Below the pieces are notes generated by a model. The model did no database searches. It was not told the DNA's origin and saw only the letters and a program-made list of their open reading frames with translations. Both the position numbers and the translations under genes were made by a program. DNA of 10,873 nt from Stramenopiles sp. TOSAG23-3. Its lineage: Eukaryota > Sar. The stretch is taken from NCBI GenBank assembly GCA_900128585.1, contig LT642704.1:1300-12172 (forward strand). Reading direction: 5' to 3'. Shown one piece after another: positions 7,901-10,873 of the stretch (positions within the stretch are counted from its first letter, which is position 1; the number at the start of each line of letters is the position of its first letter).

Positions 7901-10685
7901 CGATCAGTATGGCCAACGTCCGAAGGGATATTCTACATCGGTGATCCTGCACTTGCTCGTCCGTGCAGACCGAGACCCACTTCATTGCGGAACAAAAATA
8001 TTCAATGCAAATGGAGACGAACAATGGGTCTGCTTCTTCTTTCTGCATTATTGCTCCGATCATTGACCCCCTGTTAGCAAAAGCCCCTCTGTTGTTCTCA
8101 AGCCCGGCAATATGCTCTAGCAGCACGTGCATCGAGGTACCGCTCGCGTTTGATCTTTCCGTGGAATCTTTTATCAAGTAAGTTAAAGCGTAATGGTCCA
8201 TGATACTTAAAAACGCCCTGCAATATTGCGCAACGCTTGGGCTTAAGCGGGAACTGTTTTCAAGAAGGGCATCGCCAAAGTAGTCAAAGAGCTGAGGTAT
8301 TGCACTCTTCATCTTGTTGTGGTCGGCAATGTTTGCCTTTGCATTGAATAGTGCGGTACAGAATTCACTGCTTGTGTTACAATGGCGCTGAAAGAGTGAG
8401 TGGGCTTTATCGGGGGCGTCCAAGCATCGGAAAATGGCGGCTCCGGCGTCACGCATGGCGCGATAGCGTGCGCCTGGATCGATATTTTTAGGGAAATCTC
8501 TCTTGCTCTCTTCCGCCACAAACCGGTCATATTCGTTGCTTTCAACAATGGCGGATACTACCCTAGCTGCCTCGACACCCAGCTGCGCGCTCGTCGCATT
8601 GGGGACGCTGTCGGTGATGTACACGGGGGCGGCATCACGGTTGTCAGTTTCCCGTTCATTGGTTTTCACATATTTAGCTCGGCTCAACAGGTCTAAAAGC
8701 TTGTCAACGCGACGTTCCACCTCACGAGTATGGTGGCGAATAATTTTCATAGTTTTTGTGGGAATATCCATCGATGGCAATAGCGAGCGGTCTGTTTGCA
8801 AGGTTTTCTTCATGGGACCGAGCTGGTCCACAAACCGTTGGTACTCCTCAAGCCATCGGTGTAACTCCGAGGGCCCGCCTACGTTTGAGACGCGGTCCAA
8901 TGGTTTGCACGATACTTCCCCGCCGCAAAATAGTTTGACAACCGGGGCCAGCACGTCCAACTGGGAACGATTTTCTTGAATATCAAGTTCGATAGTTTCT
9001 TCCCCTGTGGCCGGCGCCGTGGCACTGGGCAGCGCTACTATTGCAGTAGCAACTTTCGCCCGTTTGGTATGCCGCGGTTTTGCACTAGTCCGTGCGGCTG
9101 TTGCCCTGTGAGTCTCCTGCGCGCGAGATCTCCGCTTGTTTTTCCTCCTCTTGTGCACCGGTGAATCGGAAGATGAGTCGTTTTGGGTTGAGCGCGCAAG
9201 ATATTCTTGCTGGAGCATTTTCCCATAATTATCACGCCGGTCGCTGCATTGCTGGAACAAGGACTGGAAGTTTGACCATTTTGTTATGATTGTTTCGTAT
9301 CGATTATCAAGTCGTATAGTGTCTCGGGTGTCGTCTTTCTTTTTTCTGTCAATCTGATTGAATATAAATTGAAGCCTGTCCAAACCCGTCTGAAAGACAG
9401 CTTTCCTAGTTTCAATTTTGGTCTCCCTTCGCCCAAACCTTCGAGCGAACGTTGCGTCGGATTGAATGCAATTCAGCAGTTCAATTTTACTTTGAAAGTA
9501 CTCCAACCTATTTTCCAAGTAAGTCGCGCACACGTTTCCTTCCTTTAGGGTGCTTTTCAACTTCATGCGCCGAACGGATTTAGTGTAAGCTTTCGGCACG
9601 GTCGGGTGCATGTAACTGCTGATATTCCCCTGGTTTTCGTCCCCTTCGGCATAGCCGTGAGACTCTCCCTGAATGAAATTGTCGTTTGACACACGGCGCC
9701 TGACTCGATTTGACAGCGCTGACGGGGCCGGGTCCAGGTCCGTATCGCTGGATCTCCTCTTTTTCGTGGAACGGGCCGACGTTCCTGCACGCAACATGCT
9801 TGCAAGGGGAACGTCATCGTCCTCGTCCTCGTCGTCGGCAACGTTGCCGCTGGGGTTGTATTTCGGACCGGTCGCGGGTGCCATTGCAACGGCCGTGGTG
9901 GTGTCCAGGGCAGCCGGAAATCCATTATCACCAGATTTTGCAGCGGCGCTAACCTCACTACTTGGCTTCGCACTACTTTTCTTCAAAAATTCGGTCAGCG
10001 GCATGTTGCTCTCCTCGTCGTCCGACGAGGATATTTCTGCAATGTCAATTGTAGGTATTGTTTGGTCGGCCTCGTCTTCGTCGGACGAGGAGGCAGCCGA
10101 CATATCACCACCGTTTCGCCTCGAATCGGTGCCGTCGACAACGCCTCCATTTGCCTCGATTCGCATCCTTCGCACTTCCTCCTCGAGTGCTTCCAAATAG
10201 CTTCGACGGTCCAAAACTTTAGAAAAGTCTATCGTCGGTTCCCAGGCACGACCGGTAGCGGGGTCGTACAGGCGCCGTTGCCTGTGTTCTCGTTTGCCGA
10301 CGTTATTTACATCTTTTGTGTGGACATATTTAGGACTGATTTTTATCTCCCTGCCGCCCACGACATGGTATTTGACATCCACCGTACCATCCTCGCGTAT
10401 TTTCGTCACAAAACCTACCCCACCAGGCTTATTAATCCCTGGCCACATTCTACGCTCTACGGTCACAACCATGCCAACATGAAGGTCCTCTACCGCGTTC
10501 TCTTCTTCGCTTTCTGAAGATTCACTTGCACCATGCGCATTACTGTCCTCGATTGCAGATTCAATTATACTATTTAATACTTCTGCCAAAGCGCTTACGT
10601 CGCCCCCTGACCCCACCCCCCACCCGTTGCCGGTTTGCCCGCCTGTCTCTTCCGACGTCGCTCCCTCCAATGAGACTGACAACAT
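4935..10685 (-). CDS. Large nuclear-type protein: Tudor-like module, acidic SIM-like region, helical body
   Basis: This encodes 1916 residues in one exon. I do not recognise the family with confidence. Residues 1-67 are acidic and Ser/Glu-rich. Residues about 70-125 form a small beta-type module with WPGINKPGGVG and DGTVDVKY, like Tudor/chromo-barrel modules in stramenopile nuclear proteins. Residues 195-300 hold acidic Ser/Asp clusters, including TIDIAEISSSDDEE at 212-225, which resembles a SUMO-interaction motif. Basic nuclear-localisation-like clusters occur near 308-330, 511-521 and 536-545. From about 590 to the end the protein is a long Leu/Phe-rich helical body, possibly HEAT-like, with a Cys/His cluster at about 1154-1239. 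Size, acidic N-terminus and helical C-terminal half resemble Mms22/Mus7-type replication-repair scaffolds, but this is a weak architectural guess. The start is the first in-frame ATG. Upstream codons back to the stop at 10728-10730 contain no ATG. The -3 base is C, so the initiation context is not strong. Confidence 0.88.
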   Translation of the reverse strand: MLSVSLEGATSEETGGQTGNGWGVGSGGDVSALAEVLNSIIESAIEDSNAHGASESSESEEENAVEDLHVGMVVTVERRMWPGINKPGGVGFVTKIREDGTVDVKYHVVGGREIKISPKYVHTKDVNNVGKREHRQRRLYDPATGRAWEPTIDFSKVLDRRSYLEALEEEVRRMRIEANGGVVDGTDSRRNGGDMSAASSSDEDEADQTIPTIDIAEISSSDDEESNMPLTEFLKKSSAKPSSEVSAAAKSGDNGFPAALDTTTAVAMAPATGPKYNPSGNVADDEDEDDDVPLASMLRAGTSARSTKKRRSSDTDLDPAPSALSNRVRRRVSNDNFIQGESHGYAEGDENQGNISSYMHPTVPKAYTKSVRRMKLKSTLKEGNVCATYLENRLEYFQSKIELLNCIQSDATFARRFGRRETKIETRKAVFQTGLDRLQFIFNQIDRKKKDDTRDTIRLDNRYETIITKWSNFQSLFQQCSDRRDNYGKMLQQEYLARSTQNDSSSDSPVHKRRKNKRRSRAQETHRATAARTSAKPRHTKRAKVATAIVALPSATAPATGEETIELDIQENRSQLDVLAPVVKLFCGGEVSCKPLDRVSNVGGPSELHRWLEEYQRFVDQLGPMKKTLQTDRSLLPSMDIPTKTMKIIRHHTREVERRVDKLLDLLSRAKYVKTNERETDNRDAAPVYITDSVPNATSAQLGVEAARVVSAIVESNEYDRFVAEESKRDFPKNIDPGARYRAMRDAGAAIFRCLDAPDKAHSLFQRHCNTSSEFCTALFNAKANIADHNKMKSAIPQLFDYFGDALLENSSRLSPSVAQYCRAFLSIMDHYALTYLIKDSTERSNASGTSMHVLLEHIAGLENNRGAFANRGSMIGAIMQKEEADPLFVSICIEYFCSAMKWVSVCTDEQVQDHRCRISLRTLAILIADTSVPMMGFGSNNNQLSHPVQLLACSLFYMRKTEGVWNKIMERFMWQDIYHMPLHPMQQLRPDAALLGWYQDGGKKLAAKHPTVIGNEGKIEVAWDLFLLVVDTDCLLQQHANDYVQLHCQGPGAWNLLETLAFSWLEFQHSPPLAPGQNSYFSMSSPGQSFPVPYDSAWRYTHKIMSRVTHCVNSLSASMGSHLGKLNSGFSFKLWQRLHMKVFNLDISDSILHHAKVCHDKHKRCLGSAVDKARRHCNTVFPAIPPTPRPSLCTSSFPPYIVGLLENDRVFPFFTRDNSARSVPFGTGDSISTCACKCILAQLLRTPVSSRKKALNPYFRMLHKMKAPASLFRLEKDEDEDVVVHYREDKPGTIYGLRSVVELILTLAISCSETEELSRFGLKTLTKYMSKLLNVNASDTEARAVCVQGWAIFFALHQKLPWNYATHQPISSAARCGSELLRMIRVTANDAPKIASKDANDFTRYVYERYQRLVRMELDCLRSIVDIGRSNPGASKLLQGNWGFRFGEHGFVHDSILLLVSRLKLFYRADFEVVVSLVNKILSPFTNIWPSENMNSETDMILDIEVLRAQQKIRKQLDEDVKALVKEAPKYFAAINEFKSTMAHCNYSHSALRAFGSIAAVSLNPAVAEEEEARIKIWEDIICKWINETFAGSSTKPVGPLILLEILNSRGIRTYPNTITTLFKNPHHPAFSKTGAILLKCFIVIAINPGHNGGKTIAMFTQSFISTIDRMVGEPNPSVHHRESIIVLLKNICRALKSDDGTLPNNNVFQAILREINRFQSKTEVQKLLPVVRESIIVLIGQWRRLWAEASFSVEFISTLYSNVISGVLRQLDKCYLMPTLASEEKSILELVSLTFFIQPLLQKDELQSTFANEKSLSILRGAEAEKKKCYNVLLRCFSHMPYFTNRHIAALLKGVVLSYFGSNRPSGPADNVLGALNQFLPSPSAQHDMYKKIINLKQFIVKMFHPTQNENLRH
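10013..10090. repeat. Two short CCTCGTC/GACGAGG inverted repeats inside the acidic coding region
   Basis: CCTCGTCG at 10013-10020 pairs with CGACGAGG at 10023-10030 across 2 bases, and CCTCGTC at 10070-10076 pairs with GACGAGG at 10084-10090 across 7 bases. Both encode Ser-Ser-Ser-Asp-Asp/Glu clusters of the large protein. The palindromes follow naturally from TCG/TCC serine codons next to GAC/GAG acidic codons, so coding constraint is the simplest explanation. Confidence 0.6.
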
Positions 10686-10873
10686 GGGCAACAACCGACA
10701 CGTGCTTCCAAAACAATAATGAAATTCCTATATATCTGTGTATTTATATGAGACTTATCGCTCTGTTTAAGAGTAAAAAGTCCATGCTCAATATTTTACG
10801 TGTACTTCAAAAACTGATTTAATCATACAACCTCTCCCAATAATATGACAATTTCAATTTTTTTATATATAAT
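10686..10873. other. Promoter-proximal region of the large gene
   Basis: These 188 bases upstream of the large gene's ATG are AT-rich and hold no supported gene. Between the ATG and the TATA-like element at 10741-10748 there is no upstream ATG on the minus strand, giving a clean short leader. A CACGTG palindrome (G-box/E-box type, bound by bHLH or bZIP factors) lies at 10699-10704. It is so close to the ATG that it would fall inside the leader, so its role is doubtful. Confidence 0.5.
10741..10748 (-). promoter_or_regulatory. TATA-like element upstream of the large gene
   Basis: The minus strand reads TATAAATA, a full match to the general TATA consensus, about 56 bases upstream of the ATG at 10685. 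A transcript start some 30 bases downstream would leave a leader of roughly 25-30 bases. AT-rich context lowers certainty. Confidence 0.38.

Noticed and set aside
10013-10090. Regulatory palindromes inside the large gene
   Set aside because: They arise from serine TCG/TCC codons next to Asp/Glu codons in acidic clusters, so coding content explains them.
285-10685. Operon or functional cluster of the three co-oriented genes
   Set aside because: Spacers of 400-750 bases, candidate TATA elements before two of the genes and unrelated functions argue for independent transcription.
10686-10694. Three-residue extension of the large gene from a TTG at 10694
   Set aside because: The in-frame ATG at 10685 is the first ATG after an upstream stop, and the extension adds nothing recognisable.

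Overview
The window is nuclear DNA from a eukaryote. It carries three long, intron-free protein genes, all read on the minus strand and separated by strongly AT-rich spacers. The gene content (a Derlin, a SulP transporter with STAS and cyclic-nucleotide-binding domains, and a very large nuclear-type protein) is eukaryotic. There are no Shine-Dalgarno-led starts or operon-like overlaps. A small chromatin-reader-like module in the largest protein contains WPGINKPGGVG followed by DGTVDVKY. I associate this with diatoms and other stramenopiles, so a compact-genome microalga or related stramenopile is my best guess. The lineage is an inference.

Layout from left to right, which is 3' to 5' for the genes. 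Positions 1-284 are the AT-rich 3' flank of the first gene. Positions 285-1001 encode a 238-aa Derlin of the Derlin-2/3 type, an ER membrane pseudo-rhomboid used in ER-associated degradation. Positions 1002-1752 are a gene-free spacer with two long polypyrimidine tracts, a 21-bp tandem duplication and a candidate poly(A) signal for the next gene. Positions 1753-4518 encode a 921-aa SulP-family transporter close to the fungal YGR125w/Vsb1 type, with a split STAS domain and a C-terminal cyclic-nucleotide-binding domain. Positions 4519-4934 are a spacer with a TATA-like element, a tiny upstream ORF inside an inverted repeat, a perfect 15-bp GTC/GAC hairpin and two adjacent TGACGC motifs. Positions 4935-10685 encode a 1916-aa protein with a Tudor-like module, acidic Ser/Asp clusters including a SUMO-interaction-like motif, basic nuclear-localisation clusters and a long helical body. 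Positions 10686-10873 are its promoter-proximal region with a TATA-like element.

The three genes do not form an obvious pathway: one acts in ER protein quality control, one in membrane transport, and one probably in chromatin or genome maintenance. They look like ordinary co-oriented neighbours, each with its own promoter. I see no mobile element, tRNA, rRNA or CRISPR. The item most worth follow-up is the largest protein, whose family I cannot assign firmly. Next are the possible link between cyclic-nucleotide signalling and the transporter, and the intergenic hairpin.
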